Positions 63,643 to 64,000 of a stretch of 64,000 bases of DNA are shown piece after piece. The position numbers and the translations under genes were made by a program. Numbering within the stretch: position 1 is the first letter of the stretch; every line of letters begins with the position of its first letter. This DNA comes from DASVNK01 sp036383895 (lineage in GTDB: Bacteria; Verrucomicrobiota; Verrucomicrobiia; Limisphaerales; SXQI01), in the NCBI GenBank assembly GCA_036383895.1, contig DASVNK010000068.1:32128-96127 (forward strand), in the 5' to 3' direction. A model generated the notes under the pieces. The model did not search any database. It had not been told where the DNA came from and worked only from the letters and a program-made list of their open reading frames with translations.

Positions 63643-64000
63643 CTAATTGCCGGGCAACTCCAATTCGGCGATTGCGCGCATCAATTCATCAGCCACCTGT
63701 TGGTAAATTTCTTTAAGTCGTTGTTTGGTGCACGTCTTTGCTTCTTCGCGCAGTTCAGAGAAGTTCATCGGCTTACCGAAGCGAACTGCAACACGACGAG
63801 GCCGCGGCACCTTGTGGTGACGGTTGAACGCTTCGAACGTCCCAAAAACCCGCACCGGAACGACCGGAGCCTCCGACTTTATCACGGTAAGCCCGATTCC
63901 TGATTTTGCTTTTTGCAATGCCCCGTCTGGTGAGCGGGTTCCTTCTGGAAATAGAATAATTGCTCCGCCACGCACGAGCCGGTCGAAGATCGCGCGCAAG
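63643..64000 (-). CDS. 1-acylglycerol-3-phosphate acyltransferase-like protein, C-terminal part
   Basis: A frame of 118 codons ending at 63643 and continuing past the right edge. The FPEGTRSPDG motif (motif III of the PlsC family) and VVPVRVFG are clear; the HX4D motif lies outside the window. It likely acylates lysophosphatidate in membrane lipid synthesis. Convergent with the TPR gene, with no gap. Confidence 0.85.
   Translation of the reverse strand, partial: LRAIFDRLVRGGAIILFPEGTRSPDGALQKAKSGIGLTVIKSEAPVVPVRVFGTFEAFNRHHKVPRPRRVAVRFGKPMNFSELREEAKTCTKQRLKEIYQQVADELMRAIAELELPGN

Overview
The window looks like part of a chromosome from a Verrucomicrobiota bacterium, probably of the Pedosphaera/Limisphaerales type. 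The evidence is family content: a DUF4175-like protein with a secreted squalene-cyclase-fold protein and LamG-like partners, secreted beta-propeller and FG-GAP/ASPIC proteins, a REP-associated Y1 transposase (RAYT), a GxxExxY protein, and an unlinked fragment of core metabolism. This is inference from family recognition; no rRNA is present. GC is high, apart from a visibly AT-richer block at about 17.9-19.9 kb.

Layout. 1-5.4 kb (minus): an NfeD/YqiJ-like OB-fold membrane protein, a long flotillin and a DUF3686-type 'DNA repair ATPase' cut by the window edge; a RAYT framed by inverted REP units sits between the last two. 5.7-7.8 kb: ilvB behind an apparently complete transcription attenuator with a Val/Leu-rich leader peptide, followed by a strong terminator. 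7.8-13.5 kb: secreted and hypothetical proteins, an SDR epimerase and an FHA protein. 13.7-17.8 kb: a GxxExxY gene between purine/pyrimidine tracts, then pyruvate carboxylase. 17.9-19.7 kb: a tightly packed three-gene cassette of unknown function. 20-22.2 kb: a GFA-family protein, two small unknowns and an 11-bp tandem repeat. 22.2-29.3 kb: a secreted propeller protein, a ClpX-like unfoldase without the zinc domain, topoisomerase III and a small membrane protein.

29.4-36.3 kb: a four-gene overlapping operon (DUF4175-like, prenyltransferase-fold, two tandem secreted paralogs). 36.5-42.6 kb: fba, an ASPIC/FG-GAP protein, glutaredoxin, lipA, a GNAT enzyme and a PilZ-like protein. 42.6-45.4 kb (minus): the classic yceD-rpmF-plsX-fabH operon. 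45.7-51.2 kb: a KaiB-like protein, a HAD phosphatase, rpmI-rplT behind a near-consensus promoter, and pheS-pheT. 51.2-54 kb (minus): membrane protein, histidine kinase and NarL-type regulator, followed on the plus strand by a REC-PAS-kinase-REC protein whose phosphoacceptor His is Asn. 56.1-60.7 kb (minus): a five-gene operon (Gfo/Idh, EamA, homocysteine methyltransferase-like, NagB-like, ROK) that suggests amino-sugar use. 60.9-63.6 kb: rpe, a phosphohexomutase and a TPR protein; a PlsC-like acyltransferase is cut by the right edge.

Best second-look items: the ilvB attenuator, the AT-rich three-gene cassette, the RAYT/REP insertion in the flotillin operon and the degenerate hybrid kinase. 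Start codons were re-chosen in many genes from overlaps, Shine-Dalgarno matches and domain boundaries; GTG and TTG starts overlapping the upstream stop are common here. Domain positions are approximate and no database search was possible.
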